From Devosia sp. (GTDB taxonomy: Bacteria > Pseudomonadota > Alphaproteobacteria > Rhizobiales > Devosiaceae), in NCBI RefSeq assembly GCF_014860165.1, contig NZ_JACZKG010000027.1:37711-101710 (forward strand): a DNA stretch of 64,000 bases, written 5' to 3'. The notes under the pieces are model-generated. The model saw only the letters and a program-made list of their open reading frames with translations, did not search any database and was not told the origin of the DNA. Positions 37,171 to 48,505 of the stretch are shown piece by piece; positions within the stretch are counted from its first letter, which is position 1, and the number at the start of each line of letters is the position of its first letter. The translations under genes were made by a program, and so were the position numbers.

Positions 37171-39105
37171 ATGCGCTTTTCCGATCAATTCCTCGACGAA
37201 ATCCGCCAGCGCCTGCCGATCACGCAGGTGGTGGGCGAGCACGTCATATGGGATAAGCGCAAGAGCCAGCCCGGCAAGGGCGATATGTGGGCCTGCTGTC
37301 CGTTCCACGGCGAAAAAAGCCCGAGCTTTCACGCCGATGACCGGCGCGGCATCTATCATTGCTTCGGCTGCGGCGTATCGGGCGATCACTTCCGCTTCCT
37401 GACCGAGAAGGCAGGGATGAGCTTCCCCGAGGCGGTGGAAAAGCTCGCCGGCATGGCCGGGGTGCCGATGCCGGCGCGAGACGAACGGGCCGAGAAGCGC
37501 GAAGCCGAGCGCAAGAGCCTAATCGACGTCATGGAACTGGCCACCAAGTATTTCGAGGCGGCGCTGAGCCATAATATCGGCGCGCGGGCGCGGGGCTACC
37601 TGCTGGAGCGGGGCGTTTCGGCGCAGAGCCAGACGCGGTTCCGCATCGGCTTCGCCCCGGACAGCCGCAACGGGCTCAAGGAGCATTTGGCAGCCAATGG
37701 CGTCTCGGCACAGGACATGATCGATACGGGGCTGGTGGCCAGCCGCGAGGACGATCCCCTGACCTATGACCGCTTCCGCAACCGCGTGATGTTCCCGATC
37801 ATGGATTTTCGCGGTCGCGTCATTGCCTTTGGCGGGCGGGCCATGTCGGCGGACGTGCCGGCGAAATACCTCAATTCGCCCGAGACCGAGCTCTTCAGCA
37901 AGCGGCGGACGCTCTACAATGGCCAGACGGCCCGGCAGGCGGCGCGTGATGGCGGTACGGTCGTGGTGGTTGAGGGTTATCTCGACGTGATAGCGGCCGT
38001 GGCCGCTGGATTTGAGGGCACCGTGGCGCCGCTGGGCACGGCGCTGACCGAGGAACACCTGCAACTGCTCTGGCAGATGAGTCCTGATCCGGTGCTGTGC
38101 TTTGATGGCGACAAGGCCGGTCTCAAGGCTGCCGAGCGCGCGGCCGACCTCGTCATGCCGCATCTCAAGCCCGGCTTTACGGTGCGCATTGCCACTCTGC
38201 CGGAGGGGCAGGACCCCGATGACCTGATCAAGGCGCAGGGCAGGGGTGCGTTTGCCGACGTGATTGAGCGGGCGCGAAGCCTATCGGACGTGATCTGGAG
38301 CATGGAAACCGGCGGGCTGGTGCCAGAGACGCCGGAGGCGCGCGCGGCGCTGCAGGCGCGGCTGCGGGAGCGTGCAAACAGCATCCAGGACAGCTCGGTG
38401 CGCTTCCACTACGCCCAGGCCTTCGACGAGAAACTGCGGGCCTTTCTTGCGCCAGTGCGGCAGAACCGGTTCGAGCCGCGTGGCGGGCAGCAGCGCTATG
38501 GACAGAGCGGCGCCTATGGCTATCCGGGGCGGGGCACGCCGAGGCTCGTGGTCAGCGATACCCTGCGCAATTCCCGGCTGCTCAAGCCCGGATCGATGGC
38601 CGAGGCAACGCCACGCGAAGCGGCGATCATCCTCAGCCTGGTCAACCACCCGGCACTGGTGGAGGACAAGTTCGAGACGCTTGCGGCGCTGGATTTCGAT
38701 ACGCCCAGTGCACAAAAAGTGATGAGCGAAATCCTCAGCCTCGTCGTGCGCCACCATGACATCTCCGCCGACGATCTCAAGGCGGCCCTCGGCGTGCGCG
38801 GACATGGTCCGGCGCTCGACAAAATGAGCGACGTCCTCAGCCGGCAGGGTGTGTGGCAGATCGCCTCGGAAATCGCTTTGGTCGATGCCGAGACCGGATT
38901 AAGTCACGCCTTGGCCTTGCATAACAAGAAAGTTCAGCTAAATAGGGAACTCAAGGCAGCCGAAGCGGCGCTGGGCGAAGACCCAAGCGAAGAAACCTTT
39001 GAAAGGCTGCGGGACATCAAGAACCAGATTACCACTGTCGATGGCACCGAGGCATTGATCGAAGGATTTGGTTCGCTATCGGGACGCGCGACACGCAGCT
39101 TCTAG
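37171..39105 (+). CDS. dnaG: DNA primase
   Basis: Synthesises RNA primers at the replication fork. CHC2 zinc finger with Cys43, His46, Cys64 and Cys67; RNA-polymerase core; TOPRIM segment VVVVEGYLDVIAA and DGDKAGLKAAERAADL; C-terminal DnaB-binding region. Length is 644 residues, normal for alphaproteobacteria. Followed by rpoD, as in the ancestral macromolecular-synthesis order (no rpsU here). Confidence 0.97.
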   Translation: MRFSDQFLDEIRQRLPITQVVGEHVIWDKRKSQPGKGDMWACCPFHGEKSPSFHADDRRGIYHCFGCGVSGDHFRFLTEKAGMSFPEAVEKLAGMAGVPMPARDERAEKREAERKSLIDVMELATKYFEAALSHNIGARARGYLLERGVSAQSQTRFRIGFAPDSRNGLKEHLAANGVSAQDMIDTGLVASREDDPLTYDRFRNRVMFPIMDFRGRVIAFGGRAMSADVPAKYLNSPETELFSKRRTLYNGQTARQAARDGGTVVVVEGYLDVIAAVAAGFEGTVAPLGTALTEEHLQLLWQMSPDPVLCFDGDKAGLKAAERAADLVMPHLKPGFTVRIATLPEGQDPDDLIKAQGRGAFADVIERARSLSDVIWSMETGGLVPETPEARAALQARLRERANSIQDSSVRFHYAQAFDEKLRAFLAPVRQNRFEPRGGQQRYGQSGAYGYPGRGTPRLVVSDTLRNSRLLKPGSMAEATPREAAIILSLVNHPALVEDKFETLAALDFDTPSAQKVMSEILSLVVRHHDISADDLKAALGVRGHGPALDKMSDVLSRQGVWQIASEIALVDAETGLSHALALHNKKVQLNRELKAAEAALGEDPSEETFERLRDIKNQITTVDGTEALIEGFGSLSGRATRSF

Positions 39106-39188
39106 AGGGACTCTGGAAGTCGGCGGGTACGCGCGATTTTGCATATGGCGATATGTGAATTCAGCCGAGGCGAACCATGGCCGCATCC

Positions 39189-39276
39189 AGGCGTTAACGC
39201 CTGAGTGACCAAACCTTTACCTTGCCTTGAGGTGTCACCACTTAAGCCTTACCCGGACCCGGGCGCTCACGGGTCC
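39189..39276 (+). promoter_or_regulatory. rpoD: Palindrome and leader hairpin upstream of rpoD
   Basis: The dnaG-rpoD gap holds the 14-base perfect palindrome AGGCGTTAACGCCT (39189-39202) and, just before the ribosome site GACGGAG, an inverted repeat GGACCCG/CGGGTCC (39255-39276) that would form a hairpin in the mRNA leader. Whether either acts in rpoD control is unknown. Confidence 0.4.
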
Positions 39277-39289
39277 GACGGAGTACCAC

Positions 39290-41359
<2,070 letters not shown>

Positions 41360-41371
41360 GAGCGGCTGGTC

Positions 41372-41662
41372 ATGGCCGCTCCGCGCCTCAAGGTAACGAC
41401 CATCCGCGCCATCGTGCCGTTCAAGTTGGTGGTGACGTTTTCCGATCAGTCCTTTGGCACGTTCGATGCCGCTGGCATGATCGGGGAGCGCGGCGAGGGG
41501 ACGGAGCCGTTGCGGGACCGGCGGTTCTTTGGCACGGTCGAGCTGAAGAATGGTGTGCCGACCTGGCCGAACCATTTTGATATCTCGCCGGGCTGGCTGC
41601 GCGAGGAAATGGAGAAACGCGGCGAACTGCAATTGCCGCTGCCGGTCCGCCGCAGGCGCTGA
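41372..41662 (+). CDS. DUF2442 family protein
   Basis: 96-residue protein of the DUF2442 type (LVVTFSDQSFGTFDAAGMI, then GVPTWPNHFDISPGWL). These are often in toxin-antitoxin-like pairs with DUF4160 proteins, but no partner is present here. GGAGC sits 9 bases before the ATG. Twelve bases after rpoD, so possibly read through from it. Confidence 0.75.
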   Translation: MAAPRLKVTTIRAIVPFKLVVTFSDQSFGTFDAAGMIGERGEGTEPLRDRRFFGTVELKNGVPTWPNHFDISPGWLREEMEKRGELQLPLPVRRRR

Positions 41663-41689
41663 CCGGACGACAAGAAAGAGGAGACGACC

Positions 41690-41980
41690 ATGTCGTTCTG
41701 GAAGAATTTGTTCGGTGGCGGTTCCTCGAGCGCCGAGCCTGCGGGCGACAAGGTGCTGGGCGAGGAAAGCTACAAGGGCTTCCTCATCAAGGCGATCGAG
41801 ATGAAGGCCGGTAGCGAGCTACAGCTGGCCGGCACGATCGAGAAGGATATTGGCGGCGAGCTCAGGACCTACCGGTTCGTGCGCGCCGACCGCATGAGTT
41901 CACGCGACGACCTGATCGCCCTGGCACTGTCCAAGGGGCGGCAGATCATCGACGAGCAGGGCGAAGGCATCTTCCGCTAA
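41690..41980 (+). CDS. HlyU-family protein
   Basis: 96-residue protein starting MSFWKNLFGGGSS, with EESYKGFLIKAIEMKAGSELQLAGTIEK and TYRFVRADRMSSRDDLIALALSKGRQIIDEQG, typical of the HlyU (PF10115-type) family. Members are annotated as transcriptional activators on limited evidence; no DNA-binding motif is obvious. AGGAG precedes the start. Confidence 0.82.
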   Translation: MSFWKNLFGGGSSSAEPAGDKVLGEESYKGFLIKAIEMKAGSELQLAGTIEKDIGGELRTYRFVRADRMSSRDDLIALALSKGRQIIDEQGEGIFR

Positions 41981-42068
41981 GCCCCGACTAACCCGATTTC
42001 TGGCAGGCGCCTGATCTCGCGGACCGAAAGGGTCCGGCGGGACGGGCCTGTCGCACAGGAGAACAGAC

Positions 42069-42290
42069 ATGGCCAAGAAACCCACAGCACGCAGCGAATA
42101 TGTGATGTTCGACGTGATCTACGAAGACGGCAGCCAGCGCTCCAACCGCAAGGTGGATGCAGGCCTGCTGGGCGGGCTCGACGGCGACGAGCCGGCCCGC
42201 GAAGCGATCATGGACCAGGATCGCGCCATTGCCGAAAAATCCGGCCTCCCGCCCCTGGCGATCAAGACGATCAGGCGCTCGGGCAAGTAG
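42069..42290 (+). CDS. Small conserved hypothetical protein
   Basis: 73 residues, [25 protein letters not shown]..., ending [10 protein letters not shown]. It has a strong ribosome site (CAGGAGAAC). No domain recognised; the acidic middle ([25 protein letters not shown]) looks helical. It ends four bases before queF and is probably translated with it. Confidence 0.7.
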   Translation: MAKKPTARSEYVMFDVIYEDGSQRSNRKVDAGLLGGLDGDEPAREAIMDQDRAIAEKSGLPPLAIKTIRRSGK

Positions 42291-42294
42291 CACC

Positions 42295-42744
42295 ATGAGC
42301 GACGACCTGCAGCTTGGCCGGGATGTGCGGGCGCCGGACCGCCCGGAGGATGCCGTGCTCGACCCGGTGCCCAATCCGCATCCGGACGTGAATTACGTTG
42401 CCCGCTATGTGGCGCCCGAATTCACTTCGTTGTGCCCCGTTACCGGCCAGCCCGATTTTGCCCACTTGGTCATCGACTACGTGCCTGACCAGTGGCTGGT
42501 GGAGTCGAAGTCGCTGAAGCTCTACCTCACCTCGTTCCGCAATCATGGGGCCTTCCACGAAGGCTGCACGATCGATATCGCCAAGAAGATCATTGCAACG
42601 ATCGCGCCGCGCTGGCTGCGTATCGGCGGCTATTGGTATCCGCGCGGCGGCATTCCCATCGACGTGTTCTGGCAGACGGGCGCGCCGCCGGACGGGGTTT
42701 GGCTACCGGACCAGGGCGTTGCGCCCTATCGGGGTCGTGGCTAG
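42295..42744 (+). CDS. queF: NADPH-dependent 7-cyano-7-deazaguanine reductase
   Basis: Reduces preQ0 nitrile to preQ1 amine in queuosine synthesis. Short unimodular type, 149 residues. Active-site Cys in [15 protein letters not shown], QueF motif [20 protein letters not shown], and the substrate Glu/His region. Start ATG 42295. Its TAG stop overlaps the convergent LLM gene's stop in CTAG (42741-42744). Confidence 0.95.
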   Translation: MSDDLQLGRDVRAPDRPEDAVLDPVPNPHPDVNYVARYVAPEFTSLCPVTGQPDFAHLVIDYVPDQWLVESKSLKLYLTSFRNHGAFHEGCTIDIAKKIIATIAPRWLRIGGYWYPRGGIPIDVFWQTGAPPDGVWLPDQGVAPYRGRG

Positions 42745-43778
42745 GCCAGTGCCTTGTCCACGGCGGGCTTCACCACGGTTCCATAAAGCTCGATAGCCTT
42801 CATGACCTTGTCGTGCGGCAGGGTGCCGACGCTCAGCTGCAGACCAAAGCGGTCGTGCTTGAACCACTCATGCTGCATCAGGATCTTGTCGATGATCTCC
42901 TGCGGCGACCCCATGAAATAGGCGCCCTGCGGGGTTGCACCGGCGTCGAACTGGGCGCGCGTGGTTGGCGGCCAGCCGCGCTCCTGGCCGATGCGGCTCA
43001 TGGCTGCGCTATGGGCCGGAAAGGCGATGTCGCGGGCGTCCTGACTGTCGGCAGCGATGAAGCCATGTGAACTGATGCCGACGGGCAGCGATTTGGGGTC
43101 GCGACCGACCTTTTCGGCCGTTTCGCGATAGAACTGCACCAGTGGCGCGAACTGCCTGGGCTGGCCGCCGATGATGGCGATCATCAGGGGCAGGCCATAA
43201 TAGGCGGCGCGGGCAACCGAATTAGGCGTGCCGCCCACGGCGATCCAGATCGGCAGCGGGTCCTGCACCGGCTTGGGATAGATTTCGAGACCGGGAATGG
43301 GCCTGGTATGGGCGCTGCCGGGCCAGGCGACCTTACCGCCCTCCCTGATCTTGAGCAGCATTTCGAGCTTCTCCTCGAACAGGCTGTCATAATCATCGAG
43401 GTCGTAGCCGAAGAGCGGGAAGCTCTCGATGAACGAGCCCCGACCAGCCATGATCTCGGCACGGCCATTGCTCAGCAGATCCAGCGTCGAAAACTGCTGC
43501 CAGACGCGGATCGGATCGTCCGAGCTCAGCACGGTCACTGCGGTCGAGAGCCGGATGGTCCTGGTCCGGGCGGCAGCGGTGGCCAGAATGGTCACCGGGG
43601 CGGAGGCGACGAAATCGGGCCGGTGGTGCTCGCCCAGGCCATAGAAGGCGAGCCCGAGCTGATCGGCCAGTTCGACCTCCTCCAGCAGATCGCGGAGCCG
43701 TTCGGACGGACTTTGCAGCGTGCCGCCATTGAGCGGGTCGGGCGTGTTTTCGGCGAAGGAATAGAGTCCGAGTTCCAT
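42741..43778 (-). CDS. LLM-class flavin-dependent oxidoreductase
   Basis: Luciferase-like monooxygenase family, 345 residues, flavin (FMN or F420-like fold). Conserved segments: [61 protein letters not shown] and [16 protein letters not shown]. Substrate unknown. The start at 43778 follows GGAG; the longer frame adds 33 unrelated residues. Confidence 0.87.
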   Translation of the reverse strand: MELGLYSFAENTPDPLNGGTLQSPSERLRDLLEEVELADQLGLAFYGLGEHHRPDFVASAPVTILATAAARTRTIRLSTAVTVLSSDDPIRVWQQFSTLDLLSNGRAEIMAGRGSFIESFPLFGYDLDDYDSLFEEKLEMLLKIREGGKVAWPGSAHTRPIPGLEIYPKPVQDPLPIWIAVGGTPNSVARAAYYGLPLMIAIIGGQPRQFAPLVQFYRETAEKVGRDPKSLPVGISSHGFIAADSQDARDIAFPAHSAAMSRIGQERGWPPTTRAQFDAGATPQGAYFMGSPQEIIDKILMQHEWFKHDRFGLQLSVGTLPHDKVMKAIELYGTVVKPAVDKALA

Positions 43779-43845
43779 CTGGATAGCTCCTGTTGGATCA
43801 CAGATGGCTTGCCGGACGGATGCGATCAAGAACGCACATGGGTGT

Positions 43846-43870
43846 AACCGCGCGCCGTCAGCGCGCGGTT
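43846..43870 (-). terminator. Hairpin after the DUF533 gene
   Basis: Perfect inverted repeat AACCGCGCGC/GCGCGCGGTT with a 5-base loop, starting 11 bases beyond the DUF533 stop on the minus strand. It lacks a U-tract. Confidence 0.5.
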
Positions 43871-43880
43871 CGTGCAACGG

Positions 43881-44567
43881 TCAGACGTTGCTGCCAGATG
43901 GCGTGTAGGCGAAGGGCGGGACTGGGGCAGCGGTCGGCGCAGGAGCATGCTCACCCGCGGCCTTGTGGATTTCGACAACCAGTGCCGGGGCGAGGTTGAG
44001 CTTGCTGGCCAGCGCATCGAGGTAGGCGCGCTCCGAGGCGGTATCGGCGGTGATGGCGACCAGCGAGGCGGCGTAGATTTCGGTGGCGTGCTCGGGGGTG
44101 TCGGCGCGGGCCACGACGGCGTTGATGTCGAGCGGGGTCGAGAGTTCGTCGAACACCCAGGCTTTCTCCTCGGCGGAGAGGTTCATCGTCTCCAGCTTGC
44201 CGAAGATGGCTTCCTTCTCGTCCGCATCGATGCGTCCGTCGGCCTTGGCGGCAGCGATCATGGCGCGGACCAGCGATTTTCCGAGTTCCTCCTGGCCGCG
44301 GGTGTCGCTGGCTGCGGGGATGAAGGCGTCATGGCCGGGCATCGACGCGGCGCCCTGCTGGTTCCGCTGGTAGTTCTGCCAGGCATTGTAGGCGAGGCCA
44401 CCCACGGCAGCGACGGCGCCGATCTTGACCGCGTTGCCGGCCAGCTTGCCCAAGCCACCGCCGCTGAGCAGCATGCCTGCGGCCAGACCTGCTGCGCCCG
44501 TCATGGCGGTGCGCCGGGTGTTGGGATCCGTCTGGAGGGCTTTGACGATCTGGTCGATGTTGAACAT
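43881..44567 (-). CDS. DUF533/TerB-like protein
   Basis: 228 residues. The N-terminal half has glycine-rich hydrophobic helices (GAAGLAAGMLLSGGGLGKLAG; IGAVAAVGGLAYNAW) and the C-terminal half is TerB-like helical (SLVRAMIAAAKADGRIDADEKEAIFGKLE). DUF533 proteins are inner-membrane-associated with unknown function. Start MFNIDQIVKAL at 44567 follows AAGGGAG. Confidence 0.87.
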   Translation of the reverse strand: MFNIDQIVKALQTDPNTRRTAMTGAAGLAAGMLLSGGGLGKLAGNAVKIGAVAAVGGLAYNAWQNYQRNQQGAASMPGHDAFIPAASDTRGQEELGKSLVRAMIAAAKADGRIDADEKEAIFGKLETMNLSAEEKAWVFDELSTPLDINAVVARADTPEHATEIYAASLVAITADTASERAYLDALASKLNLAPALVVEIHKAAGEHAPAPTAAPVPPFAYTPSGSNV

Positions 44568-44654
44568 GGGTTCTCCCTTCAATATGTCGACTTGGCAGAT
44601 GGGAACGCACGACGGATGGCGCAAGGGAACCTAGCCAAGACGTAATGTCGCGTC

Positions 44655-44690
44655 ACAAAAAGCAAGACCCCGGCGGGGCGGCCGGGGTCT
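44655..44690 (-). terminator. Rho-independent terminator
   Basis: Perfect 10-bp stem AGACCCCGGC/GCCGGGGTCT with a 6-base loop, followed on the minus strand by TGCTTTTTGTG. It ends the transcript of the alanine/proline-rich membrane protein at 44748. Confidence 0.85.
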
Positions 44691-44747
44691 CCTTCGGTGT
44701 CATCAGAGGGAGGGCTGATGACATTGGGAAGTCAGACTACGCGTCGC

Positions 44748-45149
44748 TTAAGTGGCGGGCGTCGTAGCTGGTTCCGTGGCCGGGGCCGGCTCGGCAGCAG
44801 GAGCCGCCTCAGTCGCCGGAGCCTCGACGGCCGGGGCTTCCGTAGCCGGAGCCGCGTCAGTAGCCGGGGCCTCGGTCATCGGGGCAGCGTCAGCCGGAGC
44901 CGCAGGGGCTTCAGTCATCGGGGCCGGAGCCATGGCTGGATCGGCCGGAGCCTCGGTCGTTGCCGGGACGCCATTGACGTCAACCGTGGTCGACGGGCCA
45001 GAATTGGCCGAGAAGACAAGGTAGCCGATGGCCAGCAGGGCCAAGGCGACGATGATGCCGACAAACCAGCCGGTGCCGCTGCTTTCGCGGGTGTAGACAG
45101 TGCGGTTGGTGTCGTTGTTGTAAACGGTATCGCGTTCAGGGATAGCCAT
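44748..45149 (-). CDS. Small membrane protein with Ala/Pro/Glu/Thr-rich repeat tail
   Basis: 133 residues: a polar N terminus (MAIPERDTVYNNDTNRTVYTRES), one helix (TGWFVGIIVALALLAIGYLVFS), then a low-complexity tail of PMTEAPA-, ATEAPA-type repeats to the C terminus. The tail resembles extended wall-spanning linkers. No family recognised. Start ATG 45149 with GGAGCG upstream. Confidence 0.75.
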   Translation of the reverse strand: MAIPERDTVYNNDTNRTVYTRESSGTGWFVGIIVALALLAIGYLVFSANSGPSTTVDVNGVPATTEAPADPAMAPAPMTEAPAAPADAAPMTEAPATDAAPATEAPAVEAPATEAAPAAEPAPATEPATTPAT

Positions 45150-45330
45150 GATGTCGCTCCTTTGTTTCACCGTATGGCAAAGAAACGCGGGCTTTTTGTT
45201 TTCGTTCCCGAATGCGTGATCACTCTATGTGCGCATTATGCGGCGAATAATTATGCTTTTGATTCAAGAGATTGCCGACGAGTGGCGGTCGTAAAAAGTC
45301 GGCTCGGCCAGCCTTGCCGACAAGAAAACT

Positions 45331-45846
45331 TCACAAATCGGGCTCTTTGCCCTTGCCCGGCTTCCTGGAAATGCGGTCGATCAGCGCCAGGAACAGCGCC
45401 GAGACGATGAAGGTCAGGTGGAGCAGGGTGTACCACATGATCTGGTTGTCGGTGTATTGCGGCACGTTGAGGAAGATCTGCAGCAGGTGAATCGAGGAGA
45501 TCGCGACGATGGTCGAGGCCACCTTGATCTTGAGCGAGCCGGCATCGATCTGCCCGAGCCAGTGTACGTCATCCTCATTGTCGAAGCGCGACACGAAATT
45601 CTCGTAACCCGAGATGATGACCATGACGACCAGGCTGGCAATGAGCGCGGCGTCGATCAGCCCCAGCACCTTGAGAATGGTCTCGGTCTCACCCATGCCG
45701 ATCATGTGGGTGGCGAAATCCCAGAGCTTGAAACCGAAAGTGATGGCATAGAGCGCCAGCGCAAGGCCAAGGCCGATATAGAAGGCCACCAGCAGCCAGC
45801 GGGACGCCAGGATGACGCTCTCGACGAAGATTTCCAGCCGCTTCAT
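45331..45846 (-). CDS. yqhA: YqhA/UPF0114 family membrane protein
   Basis: 171-residue inner-membrane protein with four predicted helices and the family segments VESVILASRWLLVAFYIGLGLAL, YENFVSRFDNED and GSLKIKVASTIVAISSIHLLQ (TIGR00645-like). Function unknown. Start MKRLEIFVES at 45846. Confidence 0.9.
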   Translation of the reverse strand: MKRLEIFVESVILASRWLLVAFYIGLGLALALYAITFGFKLWDFATHMIGMGETETILKVLGLIDAALIASLVVMVIISGYENFVSRFDNEDDVHWLGQIDAGSLKIKVASTIVAISSIHLLQIFLNVPQYTDNQIMWYTLLHLTFIVSALFLALIDRISRKPGKGKEPDL

Positions 45847-45923
45847 GGGACGCTCCAGCCTTTGGTGCTGCTCAGATAGCAAGTTCTAGGCGTCTGGCAA
45901 GGAGGCGCCGACGCATCCGGACA

Positions 45924-45951
45924 GCAAAAGGCCGGGCGCATGGCCCGGCCT
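45924..45951 (-). terminator. Rho-independent terminator of the OmpA-family gene
   Basis: Stem AGGCCGGGC/GCCCGGCCT with loop CATGC, followed on the minus strand by TTTGCTGT, 23 bases after the stop codon. Confidence 0.75.
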
Positions 45952-45974
45952 CCTGTTTGATCCTGCCGTTGGTG

Positions 45975-48248
45975 TTAGTTGCCGGCGACGGTGATCAGCG
46001 GCGTGATGCGGCGGATGGTTACGCGACGGTTCTCACGTTCCGCGGCTTCGGTGCGGATCTTGAGGTAGCGCTCGCCATAACCCTGGGTAGCCAGGTTTTC
46101 CGGCGGGACACCGTAGAAGTCGGTCAGGATGCGGGCCACGGTGGCAGCGCGCAGGTCCGACAGACCCAGGTTGGAGATTTCCGAGCCGACGGCGTCGGTA
46201 TGGCCCTCGATCAGGAAGGTCTCGCCCGGATTGCGCTCCAGCAGGGCCAGCATGGCGTTTGCCGTAGCAGACAAGGCTCCCACCTGGTCCCGGCCGATAG
46301 TGGCGGCGCCCGTGTCGAAGGTCAGACCACCAACTTCAAGGCGACGCACGCTGTCACGAATACGGGCAGAGCGCTTGACCTCATCGATGGAATAGATGCG
46401 GGCAACCTGCTCGACCGGCGGCTGGGCGAAGAAGTCCTCAACCTCGTTCTCGTCGGCATAGCGGGCGTCAAGGATGTAGTCCTCGACGGGGATATCGAGA
46501 CGCAGCGGCGGCAGATCCTGGCCCGGGTCGCGCCAGATGATCAGATCATCGTTATAGCGGTCATCGAAATAGGCGAGGACATATTCGCGACCATCAGGCG
46601 TGATGCGCGAGCGACGCAGCACGTCGCCATTGCTATTGCGCACCGTTATGATCTGAGAGCCGTCCGGGCGCGTGATGACTTCACGGACGCGGCCGTTGCT
46701 CAGGTTCTCGTAGTAGATCTCGTCCTGCTCAGGATTGTAGAAGCGATCCGTATCCTGGCCGACCGAGTTGACGATCAACTGGGTCCCAACCTGCAGGATG
46801 ACCTGGGTGATCAGGTCGCCGGCATTTACGGAGGCCACGGGTGCCTGTTCGACAATCGTGACGTTGTTCTGCTGGCCGATATTGGTCTGGGTGTTGTTGG
46901 TGACGTCACCATTGACCGTGTTGTTCGTCACGTTGTTGGTGATGTTGTTGATGTAGTTGTTGATTACCGTCTGGTTGACGGTGGTGTTGTCGGTCGCGGT
47001 GACCTCGGTGCCCTGTTCGGCGGCAACGGCTTCCATCGGCTCAGCAGCAAAGGCCCTCAGGTCTTCGGACTGGGCGTCGACATCGCTCTCGGGGAGTGTT
47101 TCGAGGGTGACGACCGTAGCTTCCTGCGCCGGCGCGGCGGGAGCGGCATCGGCCGGTGCCGTCGCGTCAGCCGGGGCGGCTGCGGCAGGGTCCACGACCA
47201 GCGTGTCTTCCTTGCCCGAGTCGGTCAGCGGGGCGGCCTCGCCGGTCGTGCCTTCAGGCACGGGCTCAGTCGGCATTTCTGTCGCATCGGCCGGCTGATC
47301 GGAAGCACGCGGATCGGTCGTCGGCTCGGCAGCCGCCGGCAGGCCGGGGACTGCGGGCAGGGACAGGCCATACTGCGCCAGGCAGGCATCGACGTCGGCA
47401 AAGCCCGCCTCAGCGCAAAGCGCGGCGATCTGGGCCTGGGCGTCGGCAATCTGGGCCTGTGCCGCGGTGGCATCACCACCCGCCATCAGGTCGGCAACGG
47501 CGGCATTGTAGAGGTCAACCTGCACCTGCAGGTCGGCCGAGATGTCAACTGTAGCGGCAGCGTCGGCTGGCGGAGCGTCAACTGCCGGAGCAGGCTCTTC
47601 CGCAGTGACAGCAGGCTGTTCGGCAGGTGCGGGCTCGGCTGGGGCCTGGGCCGCTGCAGCAGCTGCTGCTGCGGCCTCTGCCTCGGCGGCTGCCTGGGCA
47701 TCCGCAGCAGCCTGGGCTTCGGCGGCCGCCTGTGCGTCAGCGGCGGCCTGAGCTTCGGCAGCAGCCTGGGCATCAGCCGCAGACGCGGAAGCCCAGGCTG
47801 CGGCTGCCTGGGCGTCTGCCGCAGCTTGAGCTTCGGCAGCGGCCTGAGCGTCAGCCGCGGCCTGGGCCTCGGCGGCTGCCTGTGCATCTGCTGCTGCTTG
47901 AGCCTCAGCGGCGGCCTGAGCTTCGGCTGCGGCTGCTGCTTCCGCTGCGGCTGCGGCGTCGGCATCTGCCTGCGGGTCTGCGGCAGGCGGGGGGGCTGCT
48001 TCGCCGGGCGCCGGCGCCGCCGAGACGGCGGCGATGCATTCCTCGAAGGTGGCATAGCCAGCGACGATGCAGAGCTCGGTCAGGCTGGCCTGCGCGGCCT
48101 CCAGAGCGGCCGTGTCACCGGATGCCTGGGCGGCTACATAGGCCTGGTAGGCGGCGACGAGGTCGCCGTCCTGGGCACGAACGCTCAGCGGCAACAGGGT
48201 CATCAGACCGATGCTGGTGCCGGTCAGGAGCCAATTTCTAAGGCGCAT
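45975..48248 (-). CDS. OmpA-family outer membrane/peptidoglycan-binding protein with Ala-rich repeat
   Basis: 757 residues. Signal peptide (MRLRNWLLTGTSIGLMTLLPLSVRAQ), two short cysteine-paired helical segments (LCIVAGYATFEECIA; LCAEAGFADVDACLA), between them a ~100-residue alanine repeat (AEAQAAADAQAA units, period six, Glu and Asp alternating), an Asn/Thr-rich stretch (NTTVNQTVINNYINN), then a C-terminal OmpA domain (FLIEGHTDAVGSEISNLGLSDLRAATV, peptidoglycan-contact Asp and Arg present). Probably links envelope and murein through a long helix. Monocistronic. Confidence 0.9.
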   Translation of the reverse strand: MRLRNWLLTGTSIGLMTLLPLSVRAQDGDLVAAYQAYVAAQASGDTAALEAAQASLTELCIVAGYATFEECIAAVSAAPAPGEAAPPPAADPQADADAAAAAEAAAAAEAQAAAEAQAAADAQAAAEAQAAADAQAAAEAQAAADAQAAAAWASASAADAQAAAEAQAAADAQAAAEAQAAADAQAAAEAEAAAAAAAAAQAPAEPAPAEQPAVTAEEPAPAVDAPPADAAATVDISADLQVQVDLYNAAVADLMAGGDATAAQAQIADAQAQIAALCAEAGFADVDACLAQYGLSLPAVPGLPAAAEPTTDPRASDQPADATEMPTEPVPEGTTGEAAPLTDSGKEDTLVVDPAAAAPADATAPADAAPAAPAQEATVVTLETLPESDVDAQSEDLRAFAAEPMEAVAAEQGTEVTATDNTTVNQTVINNYINNITNNVTNNTVNGDVTNNTQTNIGQQNNVTIVEQAPVASVNAGDLITQVILQVGTQLIVNSVGQDTDRFYNPEQDEIYYENLSNGRVREVITRPDGSQIITVRNSNGDVLRRSRITPDGREYVLAYFDDRYNDDLIIWRDPGQDLPPLRLDIPVEDYILDARYADENEVEDFFAQPPVEQVARIYSIDEVKRSARIRDSVRRLEVGGLTFDTGAATIGRDQVGALSATANAMLALLERNPGETFLIEGHTDAVGSEISNLGLSDLRAATVARILTDFYGVPPENLATQGYGERYLKIRTEAAERENRRVTIRRITPLITVAGN
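47652..47955 (-). repeat. Alanine-rich tandem repeat with one inverted unit inside the OmpA-family gene
   Basis: About 300 bases of 18-base units encode six-residue steps AAEAQA/AADAQA. At 47777-47806 the unit is reversed: the plus strand there reads GACGCGGAAGCCCAGGCTGC, which is the repeat's own coding sequence (DAEAQAA) on the opposite strand, so the protein instead has WASASA. The frame is preserved. Confidence 0.8.
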
Positions 48249-48505
48249 TGTTCTTTTTCCTTATGTCGATAGACATTCGTGCCAAGCATCGCGAGACCAG
48301 TCTGAATGGAAACTGAATGGAACTGGTGGCTCGATGTAGCGATGCTAATTCCCCGTAAGCCCAGCAACGCCCGGCCCCAGCGATGGTTCCTGCGATGCGG
48401 GCAGATCGAGCGTGGCGGCTCGATCATGGCGCAAGTGCGGCACAATGGTCGGATCCGTCGGCGATGCGCTTGGCCCGCGAGGCGCGAACATGATAGGTCG
48501 GGACC

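Noticed and set aside
44752..45024. Plus-strand frame of repetitive Gly/Ala/Val opposite the Ala/Pro-rich membrane protein
   Set aside because: It is explained by the repeat codons of the minus-strand gene, which has a membrane helix, ribosome site and terminator.
45957..48272. 771-codon plus-strand frame antisense to the OmpA-family gene, rich in Gly/Cys/Ser
   Set aside because: It mirrors the alanine-codon repeat (GCC read backwards as Gly/Cys/Arg). The OmpA domain and signal peptide are on the minus strand.
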